DNA of 64,000 nt, taken from Noviluteimonas lactosilytica (lineage in GTDB: Bacteria > Pseudomonadota > Gammaproteobacteria > Xanthomonadales > Xanthomonadaceae). Under the pieces are notes generated by a model. The model did no database searches, was not told the origin of the DNA, and saw nothing but the letters and a program-made list of their open reading frames with translations. Made by a program: the position numbers and the translations under genes. Every line of letters starts with the position of its first letter. Position 1 is the first letter of the stretch. Positions 41,858-50,487 of the stretch are shown one piece after another. The stretch is from the NCBI RefSeq assembly GCF_020866925.1, contig NZ_JAJGAK010000001.1:248001-312000 (forward strand). Reading direction: 5' to 3'.

Positions 41858-42102
41858 GCGCGTTTCCTCCCGGTTCGAACGTGCGATTGGCTAAACGGAC
41901 GATTGTAAGTGGTGGACAGCCCGGGCCCGCCCCCGTACCCTTGCCTTCAATGATTCGGAGTCGCGCGCGTCGCGGCCCGTCGCGACCCGGCAGGGTCCCC
42001 CCGCAAGCGACTTTCCCGATCCGCGGCCGCGCCCGGCTCCGCCGTTCGCCCGCATTTGCTCTACCCAGCTAGACCCAGTGGCCCGGAGGGGGCCGCGAAC
42101 GC

Positions 42103-43077
42103 ATGTCCGACGAACCGAGCGTGCCCGCGCCTGACGCGACCCAATCGCAAAACGGCGCACACCCGCAATCGCACAATCCGACCCAACCGCAGCAGCAGGA
42201 AATGCCGCTGGCGGTCGTGCTCGGCCAGCCGGTGCTGCAGATCCCGCAGGACCTGTACATCCCGCCGGATGCGCTCGAGGTCATCCTCGACGCGTTCGAA
42301 GGACCGCTGGACCTGTTGCTGTACCTGATCCGCCGCCAGAACCTGGACATCCTCGACATCCCGGTCGCCGAGATCACGCGCCAGTACGTCGATTACATCC
42401 AGGCGATGCACGAGATGCGCTTCGAGCTCGCCGCCGAGTACCTGGTGATGGCCGCGATCCTGGCCGAGATCAAGTCGCGCATGCTCCTGCCGCGACCGCC
42501 CAGCGAGGAAGGCCTGGAGGACGACCCGCGCGCCGACCTCGTGCGCCGCCTGCAGGAATACGAACGCTTCAAGCAGGCCGCCGAAGACCTCGACGCCCTG
42601 CCCCGACAGGACCGCGACACCAGCCCGGTCACGGCCTTCGTGCCCGACCGCGCCGAGGTCCGGTTGCCGCCGCCGGTGGATCTCAAGGAGATGCTGCTGG
42701 CGCTGGCCGACGTGCTCAAGCGCGCCGAGTTGTTCACCCAGCATGCGATCAAGCGCGACGCGCTCAGTGTCCGCCAGCGCATGGGCGAGCTGCTCGAACG
42801 CCTCGGCGATGGCACGTTCCAGCGCTTCGAGTCGTTGTTCACCGTGCAGGAAGGCAAGCTCGGCGTGGTGGTGACGTTCCTGGCGCTGCTCACGCTGGCG
42901 AAGGAACAACTCATCGAGATCGTGCAGGAACCGCCGAGCGATGCGCACGGCGAAGCCCGCACCCTCGCCCCGATCTACGTGAAATCCCTCGCCGTCGGCG
43001 AGGGCGCCCCCGAAGCCCTGCAACTGTCGAGCGAGTTCGACGACGAACCCGCCGCCGCGAACGATTCCAACGCATGA
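42103..43077 (+). CDS. scpA: Segregation and condensation protein A
   Basis: 324 residues, longer than typical (about 250) because of a Gln/Pro/Asn-rich N-terminal extension (about 1-40) and an acidic tail. The kleisin core begins at about 55 with FEGPLDLLLYLIRRQNLDILDIPVAEITRQY and contains AAEYLVMAAILAEIKSRMLLP. It bridges the SMC heads with ScpB; smc is in this window at 23-27 kb. It overlaps scpB by 4 bp. Confidence 0.93.
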   Translation: MSDEPSVPAPDATQSQNGAHPQSHNPTQPQQQEMPLAVVLGQPVLQIPQDLYIPPDALEVILDAFEGPLDLLLYLIRRQNLDILDIPVAEITRQYVDYIQAMHEMRFELAAEYLVMAAILAEIKSRMLLPRPPSEEGLEDDPRADLVRRLQEYERFKQAAEDLDALPRQDRDTSPVTAFVPDRAEVRLPPPVDLKEMLLALADVLKRAELFTQHAIKRDALSVRQRMGELLERLGDGTFQRFESLFTVQEGKLGVVVTFLALLTLAKEQLIEIVQEPPSDAHGEARTLAPIYVKSLAVGEGAPEALQLSSEFDDEPAAANDSNA

Positions 43078-43883
43078 GCCCCATGGACCAAAGCCTGATC
43101 ATCCGCATCGTCGAAGCCGCACTGATGGCGGCGAACCAGCCGCTGACGCTCGCGCAGCTGCATGGTTTGTTCTCGCTGGACGAACCCGCGCCCGACGGCT
43201 CGGTCGAACAGGCGCTCGAGACCCTGCGCGAACAATGCGAAGACCGCGGCGTCGAACTGGTCGAACTCGCCTCCGGCTTCCGTTACCAGGTCAAGGCCGA
43301 CGTGCATCCGTGGGTCGCGCGCCTGTGGACCGAACGCCAGACCAAGTACACGCGCGCCACGCTCGAGACGCTCGCGCTGATCGCCTATCGCCAGCCGATC
43401 ACCCGCGGCGAGATCGAACAGGTCCGCGGCGTCGCCGTGAGCAGCAACATCATCAAGGCGCTCGAAGAGCGCGAGTGGATCCGCGTCGTCGGTCACCGCG
43501 ACGTGCCCGGCAAGCCGGCGCTGTTCGGCACGACGAAGGGCTTCCTCGATTACTTCGGCCTCAAGCGCCTCGACGAACTCCCGCCGCTGTCCGAACTCAA
43601 GGACATCGGCGAACTCGAACCGCAGTTGCAGTTCGAACCCGAAGCCCCGGCCTCGCTGCCGGTCGGCAACCTGCCGGTCGACGACGCCGGCGACGAAGAA
43701 CAAGAGACCGCGAACGAAGCGGCCCATGAAACCGTCGACATCGAAGAGACGTTCGACGAAGCGCCTCATGACGAGGTCCCCCACGATTTCGCGGCTTCCG
43801 ACAGCATTGCTGAAGAAGAAGACACCGCGGACATCACCGAAGATGACGACGCCGAGACGGCCTCGTCGGAGCATATGCAATGA
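43074..43883 (+). CDS. scpB: Segregation and condensation protein B
   Basis: 269 residues. Two winged-helix domains are visible (about 5-85 and 90-165), with TKYTRATLETLALIAYRQPI and ITRGEIEQVRGVAVSSNIIKALEEREWI typical of ScpB. A very acidic tail of about 90 residues (EEQETANEAAHETVDIEE and on) extends it beyond the usual 180-200. It forms a dimer on the ScpA kleisin. The stop overlaps the rluB start. Confidence 0.93.
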   Translation: MSPMDQSLIIRIVEAALMAANQPLTLAQLHGLFSLDEPAPDGSVEQALETLREQCEDRGVELVELASGFRYQVKADVHPWVARLWTERQTKYTRATLETLALIAYRQPITRGEIEQVRGVAVSSNIIKALEEREWIRVVGHRDVPGKPALFGTTKGFLDYFGLKRLDELPPLSELKDIGELEPQLQFEPEAPASLPVGNLPVDDAGDEEQETANEAAHETVDIEETFDEAPHDEVPHDFAASDSIAEEEDTADITEDDDAETASSEHMQ

Positions 43884-45613
43884 GCGAACAAGAACGCCGC
43901 AAGCTGTCCCTGAAGCGCGGCGCCCCCACCGAACAACCCGCCGACGCGCCGCGCATCGAGGAACGCCTGCACAAGGTCCTCGCGCAGGCCGGCCTCGGCT
44001 CCCGTCGCGCACTCGAACAGCGCATCGCCGATGGCCTCGTCAAGGTCAACGGCAACGTCGCGCAGGTCGGCATGAGCATCACCGGCGGCGACAAGATCGA
44101 GATCGACGGTCGCACGTTCGTCGCGACCGCACTCACTGAACCGGCGCGCGTGCTGATCTACAACAAGCCGGAAAGCGAAGTCACCACGCGCGAAGACCCC
44201 GAAGGCCGCCCGACCATCTTCGAATCCCTGCCGTCGCTGAAGGGCGCGCGCTGGATCGCGATCGGCCGCCTCGACATCAACACCACCGGCCTGCTGCTGC
44301 TCACCACCGACGGCGAGCTGGCCAACGCGATGATGCATCCCTCCTACGAGATCGAACGCGAGTACGTGTGCCGCGTGCGTCCGCCGGAAGGGGAAGAAGA
44401 AGTCTCCGAGAAGCTCGTCGATCGACTGCGTCGCGGCGTCGCGCTCGAAGACGGCCCAGCGAAGTTCGACGAAATCGAAAAGCTCGCCGGCGGCGAAGAC
44501 CAGTCGCACGACTGGTATCGCGTGCTGCTCAAGGAAGGCCGCAATCGCGAAGTGCGTCGCCTGTGGGAATCGCAGGGCTGCCAGGTTTCGCGCCTGAAGC
44601 GCATCCGTTACGGCGACGTGTCGCTGCCGCAGCCGTTGCTGCGCGGCCAATCGCAGGAACTCGCGGCCGACAAGGTCGCGACGTTGCGCGGCAAGCTCGG
44701 CCTCGAAGACGGCGCACCCTCCTCGCTCACGCTGATGCCGGTGATCGGCCAGCGCAAGGCGGCGAAGTCGACGCTGCATTTCGGCGGCGCGCGCACGCAG
44801 GGGTACGTCGGCGGCCACAACACGGCGGACGAAGGGCGCGAACTGCGCCGCTTCGATCACGTGCGCGAAGATCGTCGCGGCGGTCGCGGCGGCAAGAAAC
44901 CGCACGGCGGCCTGACGGTCAGCGGCGAAGCCGCGGCGAAGGCCGGCAACAAGGCGTTCAAGCCGAAGGGTCCGCGCCAGCAGGGCCAGCGCATGCGTCC
45001 GGGCGAACAGCGCGACGGCGGCGGCAACCCCGCTGCGTTCAAGACCTGGTACGTGCCGGAAGGCGTCGACACCGGCCCGACCGGCCATCGCAATCCGGAT
45101 GCGAACCGCGGGCGCAAGCCGTTCGGCGGCAAGCCCGGTGGCGGCGGCGGTCCGCGTCCCGGCGGCGGTGGTCCGCGCCCGGGTGGCGGCGGTCCGCGTC
45201 CGTTCGGCGATCGTGACGGCAACCGTCCGAATCGCGGCGGCGGCCAGGGCCAACCGCGCCCGTTCGGCGATCGCGACGGCAACCGCGACGGCAATCGCCC
45301 GAATCGCGGCGGTGGTGGCGGCCCGCGTCCTTACGGACATCCGGGCAACGCCCCGTCGTTCCCGAGCGACCACGCGAATCCGGGCGGCTTCAACCCGTAC
45401 GGCGACAAGCCGCGCGCGCCGCGTCCGGGCGGTCCTCGCCCCGGCGGCCCGCGTCCGGGCGGTCCGCGCCCCGGCGGCGCACGCCCCGGCGGCGCGCCCG
45501 GCGGCCCGCGTCCGGGTGGCCGCGGTCCCGGCGGCCCGCGCCCCGGTGGCCCGCGTCCGGGTGGCCCGCGTGGTGGAGGTCGTCCCGGTGGCGGTCGGCA
45601 CAGCGGCGGCTGA
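43880..45613 (+). CDS. rluB: 23S rRNA pseudouridine(2605) synthase RluB with long Gly/Pro/Arg tail
   Basis: 577 residues. S4 RNA-binding domain (about 28-85; RLHKVLAQAGLGSRRALEQR) then the RsuA-type catalytic domain with Asp132 in GRLDINTTGLLLLT and RNREVRRLWESQG. From about residue 290 the sequence becomes basic, and from about 410 it is a low-complexity run of GGGGPRPGG, FGDRDGNRPNRGG and GGPRPGG-like units, over 150 residues. The core is about 280 residues as in Escherichia coli; the tail roughly doubles the size. scpA-scpB-rluB is a conserved order and all three overlap. Confidence 0.93.
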   Translation: MSEQERRKLSLKRGAPTEQPADAPRIEERLHKVLAQAGLGSRRALEQRIADGLVKVNGNVAQVGMSITGGDKIEIDGRTFVATALTEPARVLIYNKPESEVTTREDPEGRPTIFESLPSLKGARWIAIGRLDINTTGLLLLTTDGELANAMMHPSYEIEREYVCRVRPPEGEEEVSEKLVDRLRRGVALEDGPAKFDEIEKLAGGEDQSHDWYRVLLKEGRNREVRRLWESQGCQVSRLKRIRYGDVSLPQPLLRGQSQELAADKVATLRGKLGLEDGAPSSLTLMPVIGQRKAAKSTLHFGGARTQGYVGGHNTADEGRELRRFDHVREDRRGGRGGKKPHGGLTVSGEAAAKAGNKAFKPKGPRQQGQRMRPGEQRDGGGNPAAFKTWYVPEGVDTGPTGHRNPDANRGRKPFGGKPGGGGGPRPGGGGPRPGGGGPRPFGDRDGNRPNRGGGQGQPRPFGDRDGNRDGNRPNRGGGGGPRPYGHPGNAPSFPSDHANPGGFNPYGDKPRAPRPGGPRPGGPRPGGPRPGGARPGGAPGGPRPGGRGPGGPRPGGPRPGGPRGGGRPGGGRHSGG

Positions 45614-45622
45614 GTTGTAACA

Positions 45623-45797
45623 GCGGGAAACGGGAAACAAAAAAGCGGGAAACGGGAGGTTGGGCGTCACTTCGGCCGATAGGCATTCGGCCGAAGCGAA
45701 GGCCGATTTCCCGTTTCCCGTTTCCCGTTTCCCGTTTCCCGTTTCCCGTTTCCCGTTTCCCGTTTCCCGCTTCCCGTTTCCCGTTTCCCGTTTCCCG
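45623..45797. repeat. GTTTCCC heptamer array with inverted GGGAAAC arms
   Basis: The right part, 45707-45797, is 13 tandem 7-bp units of TTTCCCG; one unit is CTTCCCG. The left part, 45623-45658, holds two short inverted runs (GCGGGAAACGGGAAAC and GCGGGAAACGGGAGG) split by an A-tract. Between them is a 9-bp palindrome CTTCGGCCG / CGGCCGAAG at 45670-45696. It occupies most of the 245-bp gap between rluB and the FAD gene. Same unit and same inverted layout as the element at 17348. Likely prone to copy-number change by slippage. Confidence 0.92.
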
Positions 45798-45858
45798 CTT
45801 CTTCTTCGCTTCACACCCCCACCATCACCGCTTCTCCGCGCGCACCCACATTGCGCGC

Positions 45859-46926
45859 ATGGACTACGACCTCATCGTCGTCGGCGCGAGTTTCGCCGGC
45901 GCATCGTGCGCGCTCGCTGCGGCGCAATCGGGGCTGCGCGTGTGCGTGCTCGAACGCAAGCGCGATCCCGGCGACAAGCTGCACACCACCGGCATCATCG
46001 TGAAGGAAGCCGCCGAGCGCACGTTGCTCGGCGAGTTGCCATCGCACTTCACCCGGCGCGTCGAACGCGTGCAGCTCTATGCGCCGAACCTCAAACAGGT
46101 CGCGCTCGCCGCGCCCGGCAGCTACTTCCTGACCACCGACACGCCCGGCGTGATGCGCTGGCTCGCCGACCAATTGCGCGCGCATGGCGTCGACCTGCGA
46201 CTGGGCACGGCCTTCGTCTCCGCGGAACGGCGCGACAAACATTGGCACGTCGAAGGCGTCGGTCGTGCGCGGTATCTCGTCGGCGCCGACGGCGCGCGTT
46301 CGCGCGTCGCCGCGCAATGCGGGCTCGGTCGCGTGCGCGGTTTCCTCTATGGCATCGAGTACGAGTTCCCGCACGCGCAACTCGCCGATCCCGACGCACT
46401 GCATTGCTTCATCAGCAAGCGCTACGCGCCGGGTTACATCGGCTGGATCGCGCAGAATCCTTCCGGCGTGCAGGCGGGACTCGCGCTGCGCCACGATCCT
46501 GCGAACGTGCGCGTGCCGGATGTCGATGCGTTCCTGTTACGCGTGGGCCGCGCCGGGGGATTGCCGTTGCGATTGACGCCGGGGCCGACGCGCGCGGGGC
46601 TCATTCCCTGCAGCGGACCGGTGTCTCCACTCGCCGGCGAAGGCGTGATCCTCACCGGCGACGCGGCCGGCATCGTGTCGCCGGTGACCGCGGGCGGCAT
46701 TCGCTCGGCATGGGAACACGCATGGATCGTCGGCCGCGCGATCGCGGCGCATCTTCGCCACGACGGCCCCGCGCCGGAATCCGTTGCGCTCGACGCCGCG
46801 CCGCGTTTCCGCACCAAGCGCGCATTGCGCTGGGCCTACGACCGCCTGCCCTTCGACTGGCCGTTCGACCTGTTGCTGTCCGCGCCGCCCGTCCGATGGG
46901 CGGCCGAACGCGTGTATTTCGGCTGA
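45859..46926 (+). CDS. FAD-dependent oxidoreductase, geranylgeranyl-reductase-like
   Basis: 355 residues. Starts with the Rossmann dinucleotide motif DLIVVGASFAGASCALAAA at 4-22, has the second FAD motif GEGVILTGDAAGIVSPVTAGG near 265-285 and the GADGARS motif near 137. The PV/TAGGI segment matches the geranylgeranyl reductase/FixC-like group. Quinone or lipid substrate possible; I cannot fix it. It stands alone 60 bp after the heptamer array. Confidence 0.85.
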   Translation: MDYDLIVVGASFAGASCALAAAQSGLRVCVLERKRDPGDKLHTTGIIVKEAAERTLLGELPSHFTRRVERVQLYAPNLKQVALAAPGSYFLTTDTPGVMRWLADQLRAHGVDLRLGTAFVSAERRDKHWHVEGVGRARYLVGADGARSRVAAQCGLGRVRGFLYGIEYEFPHAQLADPDALHCFISKRYAPGYIGWIAQNPSGVQAGLALRHDPANVRVPDVDAFLLRVGRAGGLPLRLTPGPTRAGLIPCSGPVSPLAGEGVILTGDAAGIVSPVTAGGIRSAWEHAWIVGRAIAAHLRHDGPAPESVALDAAPRFRTKRALRWAYDRLPFDWPFDLLLSAPPVRWAAERVYFG

Positions 46927-46959
46927 AAGGCGCGCGGACCCCGGGCGTATGATCGCGCC

Positions 46960-48324
46960 ATGTCCGATCAGGCGCCCGCGTTGCAGGCCGCGCTCGCCGG
47001 CATCGCGCGCGCGATCGCCGACTCGCTCGAAGTGCGCGCAGTGTGGGATCGCGTCGCCGACGCGTGCCGCACGCTGGTGCCGTTCGATGCGATGGGCATC
47101 GTGAAGCTGGAGCGCGACGGCACCGTGCGCGCCGTCGCCGCCGCGGGCGAAGACAGTCTCAAGGCGCTCGAAGGCGCGGTGTTCGCGCGCAACGATTACT
47201 CGCCCGCGTACTGGCCCGACGCCGATCGTTTCCTGGTCGTGATCCGCGATGCCGGCGTCGAACTCGACCCCGCGTATCCGCTCGATCGACTGACGCTCGA
47301 GAAAGGCTACCGCGCGTTGTTGCGCGTGCCGTTGCAACATCGCGATCGTCGCCTGGGCTCGGTGCTGCTCGTCTCGCGCACGCCGGGTCGTTTCACCCGC
47401 GAACACGGTGAAGCGTTGCTCGTCATCGCCGAACTCGCAACGCTCGCGCTCGCGCATGAGGGCTTGGCGCACACGCTCGCCGACGAAACCCGCCGCAGCG
47501 CCGCCGCGCGCGAGCATGCCGGCGAACTCGAACGCCGCGTGCAGGCGCTGTCGGACGAACTGGAAGCGCGCAGCGCGCACCGCACGCTCGGCCGCTCGCG
47601 ACGCTGGCGCGAAGTGCTGGAGCTCGCGACGAAGATCGCGCCCACCGACACGACGGTCCTGCTCTCCGGCGAATCGGGCACCGGCAAGGAAGTCGTCGCA
47701 CGTTTCATCCATCGCGCGTCGCCGCGTCGCGACGGACCGTTCGTCGCGCTCAATTGCGCGGCACTGCCGGAACGCGTGCTGGAAGCCGAACTGTTCGGCC
47801 TCGAGCGCGGCGCCTCCAGCGGCGCGCAATCGGCGCATCCGGGCAGGATCGAACTCGCATCGGGCGGCGTGTTGTTCCTCGACGAGGTCGCTGAGATGAG
47901 CCCGGAGGTGCAGGTCAAACTCCTGCGCGTGTTGCAGGAAGGCGACTACCAGCGCGTCGGCGGCACGCGCACGCTGCGCGCGGACGTGCGCGTGCTGGCC
48001 GCCACGCATCGCGAACTCGCCACGGCGACGCGCGACGGCAGCTTCCGCGAGGACCTGTTCAACCGGCTCGCGGTCTTCGACATCGCCCTGCCGCCACTGC
48101 GCGAACGCCGCGACGACATTCCCCTGCTCGTCGAAGCCTTCCTGCACGAAGTCGGCCAGAGCATCGGCCGTCCCGCGGCGGGCGTGTCGGACGATGCGAT
48201 CGCCGCGCTCACCGCGCACGCCTGGCCCGGCAACGTGCGCGAACTGCGCAACGCGATCGAACGCGCGGTGATCCTCAGCGAGGGCGGCATGGTGACGGCC
48301 GCGCACCTGCCGATCGGGCGTTGA
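46960..48324 (+). CDS. GAF-AAA+ sigma-54-activator-like protein lacking an HTH domain
   Basis: 454 residues. GAF-type domain about 20-170, coiled linker (about 175-210), then an AAA+ domain with Walker A GESGTGKE, Walker [13 protein letters not shown] and the sensor-II region [18 protein letters not shown]. The GAFTGA loop that contacts sigma-54 reads GASSGA at residues 284-289, so Phe and Thr are both lost. The protein ends just after LPIGR, where activators normally add a Fis-type helix-turn-helix of 50 or more residues. A TATGAT -10-like hexamer ends 6 bp before the ATG, so the mRNA may be nearly leaderless. NorR-like in layout, but its activator role is doubtful. Confidence 0.85.
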   Translation: MSDQAPALQAALAGIARAIADSLEVRAVWDRVADACRTLVPFDAMGIVKLERDGTVRAVAAAGEDSLKALEGAVFARNDYSPAYWPDADRFLVVIRDAGVELDPAYPLDRLTLEKGYRALLRVPLQHRDRRLGSVLLVSRTPGRFTREHGEALLVIAELATLALAHEGLAHTLADETRRSAAAREHAGELERRVQALSDELEARSAHRTLGRSRRWREVLELATKIAPTDTTVLLSGESGTGKEVVARFIHRASPRRDGPFVALNCAALPERVLEAELFGLERGASSGAQSAHPGRIELASGGVLFLDEVAEMSPEVQVKLLRVLQEGDYQRVGGTRTLRADVRVLAATHRELATATRDGSFREDLFNRLAVFDIALPPLRERRDDIPLLVEAFLHEVGQSIGRPAAGVSDDAIAALTAHAWPGNVRELRNAIERAVILSEGGMVTAAHLPIGR

Positions 48325-48330
48325 AGGCGG

Positions 48331-48408
48331 AAAGCAAAAACAAAAACGGGGGTCAGAGCACAATTATCCGCTTGTGATAATTGTGCTCTGACCCCTGTTT
48401 TTGCTTTT
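48331..48408. repeat. Long palindrome between convergent genes
   Basis: Perfect 20-bp stem (ggggtcagagcacaattatc at 48349-48368 with its complement at 48376-48395), 7-base loop, and outer arms of AAAGCAAAAACA-type / TTTTTGCTTTT that pair apart from a short extra run on the left. It starts 6 bp after the GAF-AAA+ stop and ends 2 bp before the amidase stop. It can act as a bidirectional terminator; the motif also resembles dispersed REP-type units of other proteobacteria. Confidence 0.85.
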
Positions 48409-48410
48409 CT

Positions 48411-49223
48411 TCACGTCAGCGAGAACGCGTCGGCGTCCAGCATCGCCGGGAAGTGCGCGCGATGCGCCAGCAATTCCTTCGCGTCCAGGTAGGTCGTCGT
48501 GACCAACTCTTCGCCGGCCGCCTCGCTCAACGGCCGCCCCATGAAATCGATCACCGCGCTTTCGCCGTCGTACTTCAGGCCGTTGCCGTCGGTGCCCACG
48601 CGATTGAGGCCGGCGACGAAGCACAGGTTCTCGATCGCGCGCGCGCGCAGCAGCGTGTTCCAGGCCATGCGTCGCGCGGCCGGCCAGTTGGCGACGTAGA
48701 CCAGCAGGTCGTAGTCCAGGCCTTGCGGGCGTTCGACGTCGAAGCGATTGCGCGAGAACACCGGGAAGCGCAGGTCGTAGCAGACCAGCGGGCAGATGCG
48801 CCAGCCGCGCCATTCGATGGTGATGCGATCGCGACCGGCGGCGTAGCGTTCGTGTTCCTTCGCGTAGCGGAACAGGTGGCGCTTGTCGTAGGTCGACAGC
48901 GCGCCGTCGGGCGTGACGAAGCACAGGCGGTTGTAGACGCCGTCGCCATCACCGCCCGCGTCGACGCGGATCTGCACGCTCCCGCAGATCGCCGCGTCGA
49001 GTTTCGCCGACTGTTCGCGCAACCACGCGATCGTCGGGCCGTCCATCGTTTCGGCCTGGTCGATGGCGTCGTTGCTGAAGCCGCTGGTGAACGTTTCGGG
49101 CAGCAGCACGAGGTCGGTCATGCCGTGCAGCGGCGCGATCAGGTGCGCGTAGTACGCGCGGTTCGCCGCGGGGTCGTGCCAGCGGGTGTCGCCCTGCACC
49201 AGCGAAACGCGGAGGTCCTTCAT
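48411..49223 (-). CDS. Omega-amidase of the nitrilase superfamily (YafV type)
   Basis: 270 residues with the intact nitrilase triad Glu43 (LLPETFTSGF), Lys114 (TYDKRHLFRY) and Cys148 (PLVCYDLRFP). YafV-type omega-amidases hydrolyse 2-oxoglutaramate or 2-oxosuccinamate, the products left when glutamine or asparagine donates its amino group to a 2-oxo acid. The gene lies 35 bp after the aminotransferase gene on the same strand, the known partner. ATG at 49223 follows GGAGG-like sequence in the reverse direction only weakly; the frame is open upstream but overlaps the aminotransferase. Confidence 0.9.
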   Translation of the reverse strand: MKDLRVSLVQGDTRWHDPAANRAYYAHLIAPLHGMTDLVLLPETFTSGFSNDAIDQAETMDGPTIAWLREQSAKLDAAICGSVQIRVDAGGDGDGVYNRLCFVTPDGALSTYDKRHLFRYAKEHERYAAGRDRITIEWRGWRICPLVCYDLRFPVFSRNRFDVERPQGLDYDLLVYVANWPAARRMAWNTLLRARAIENLCFVAGLNRVGTDGNGLKYDGESAVIDFMGRPLSEAAGEELVTTTYLDAKELLAHRAHFPAMLDADAFSLT

Positions 49224-49258
49224 GTCGGTCACTCTATCGCTCCTGCGCGAAGGCGGCG

Positions 49259-50407
49259 TTACAGGGTGCGCAGGCGCGCGAGCGCCGCGTCGAGCGTCGC
49301 GTCGTTCTTCGCGAAGCACAGGCGCGCGAGGCGCTGGCCGGCCGGCGGGCTTTCGTAGAACGGCGACAGCGGGATCGCGGCGACGCCATGTTCGGTGGTG
49401 AGCCAGCGACAGAACGCGAGGTCGTCGAGGTCGCTCACCGCGCTGTAGTCGACGAGCTGGAAGTAACCGCCCGGCACCGGCAACGGCGCCAGGCGCGTTT
49501 CGCGCAGCTGCGCGGCGAAGCGATCGCGCTTGGCCTGGTAGAACGCGCCGAGTTCCTCGTAGTGCTCGGGCGCACGTTCGATCATCGCGGCGAACGCGTG
49601 CTGCGCGGGCGCGAACGTGCAGAACACGTTGTACTGGTGGACCTTGCGGAACTCCGCCGACAACGCCGGCGGCGCGATGCAGTAGCCGACCTTCCAGCCG
49701 GTGCAGTGGTAGGTCTTGCCGAAGCTCGAAATGATGAAGGCGCGCTCGCGCAGTTCCGGGTAACGCAGCGCCGATTCGTGGCGCGCGCCGTCGAACACGA
49801 TGTGCTCGTAGACCTCGTCGGAGAGCAGGAAGATGTTCGTGCCGTGCAGGATCGCCGCGACTTCCTGCATGTCGGCGGCCGAGAGCATCGCGCCCGAGGG
49901 GTTGTGCGGACTGTTGATCATCAACATGCGCGTGCGCGGGGTGATCGCGTCGCGCACGCGCTGCCAGTCGGGTGCGAAGGTGACGGGGTCGAGCGGCACG
50001 TGCACGGCGCGTGCGCCGGCGAGTTCGATCGCCGGTTCGTAGCAGTCGTAGCACGGGTCGAGCACGATCACTTCTTCGCCCGCGTGCACGACGGCGTGGA
50101 TCGCGTCGAAGATCGCCTCGGTCGCGCCCGAAGTGACGGTGACTTCGGTATCGGCGTTCGGGCGCCAGCCGTAGACGCGCTCGGTCTTGTGCGCGATCGC
50201 GTTACGCAGCGCGGGGATGCCCGTCATCGGCGCGTACTGGTTGTGGCCGTCGCGCATCGCGCGGTCGAGCGCTTCCACCAGCAGGTCGGGCACGGGGAAA
50301 TCGGGGAAGCCCTGGCCGAGGTTGACGGCCTTGTGCTCCATCGCGAGCTGCGACATCACGGTGAAGATGGTCGTGCCGACCTTCGGCAACTTGGTCTCGA
50401 CGTGCAT
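49259..50407 (-). CDS. Class I aminotransferase (YbdL-like, methionine aminotransferase)
   Basis: 382 residues, fold-type I. PLP lysine Lys231 in SSFGKTYHCTGWKVGY, substrate loop NLGQGFPDFPVPDLL and MLMINSPHNPSGAM. The closest described group is YbdL/kynurenine aminotransferase-like glutamine-dependent enzymes that convert 4-methylthio-2-oxobutyrate to methionine. With the adjacent omega-amidase and mtnA it fits the last step of methionine salvage. The adjacency is direct; the substrate is inference. Confidence 0.88.
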   Translation of the reverse strand: MHVETKLPKVGTTIFTVMSQLAMEHKAVNLGQGFPDFPVPDLLVEALDRAMRDGHNQYAPMTGIPALRNAIAHKTERVYGWRPNADTEVTVTSGATEAIFDAIHAVVHAGEEVIVLDPCYDCYEPAIELAGARAVHVPLDPVTFAPDWQRVRDAITPRTRMLMINSPHNPSGAMLSAADMQEVAAILHGTNIFLLSDEVYEHIVFDGARHESALRYPELRERAFIISSFGKTYHCTGWKVGYCIAPPALSAEFRKVHQYNVFCTFAPAQHAFAAMIERAPEHYEELGAFYQAKRDRFAAQLRETRLAPLPVPGGYFQLVDYSAVSDLDDLAFCRWLTTEHGVAAIPLSPFYESPPAGQRLARLCFAKNDATLDAALARLRTL

Positions 50408-50487
50408 GGGCCTTCCGTGCGGGAAATGTGGGGGTCCGGGCCCCGGAGTTTACGAAAGGTGCATGGGTGGCGTTAAATCACGCCCTC

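Noticed and set aside
45707-45797. CRISPR array
   Set aside because: Units are 7 bp with no spacers; simple tandem repeat.
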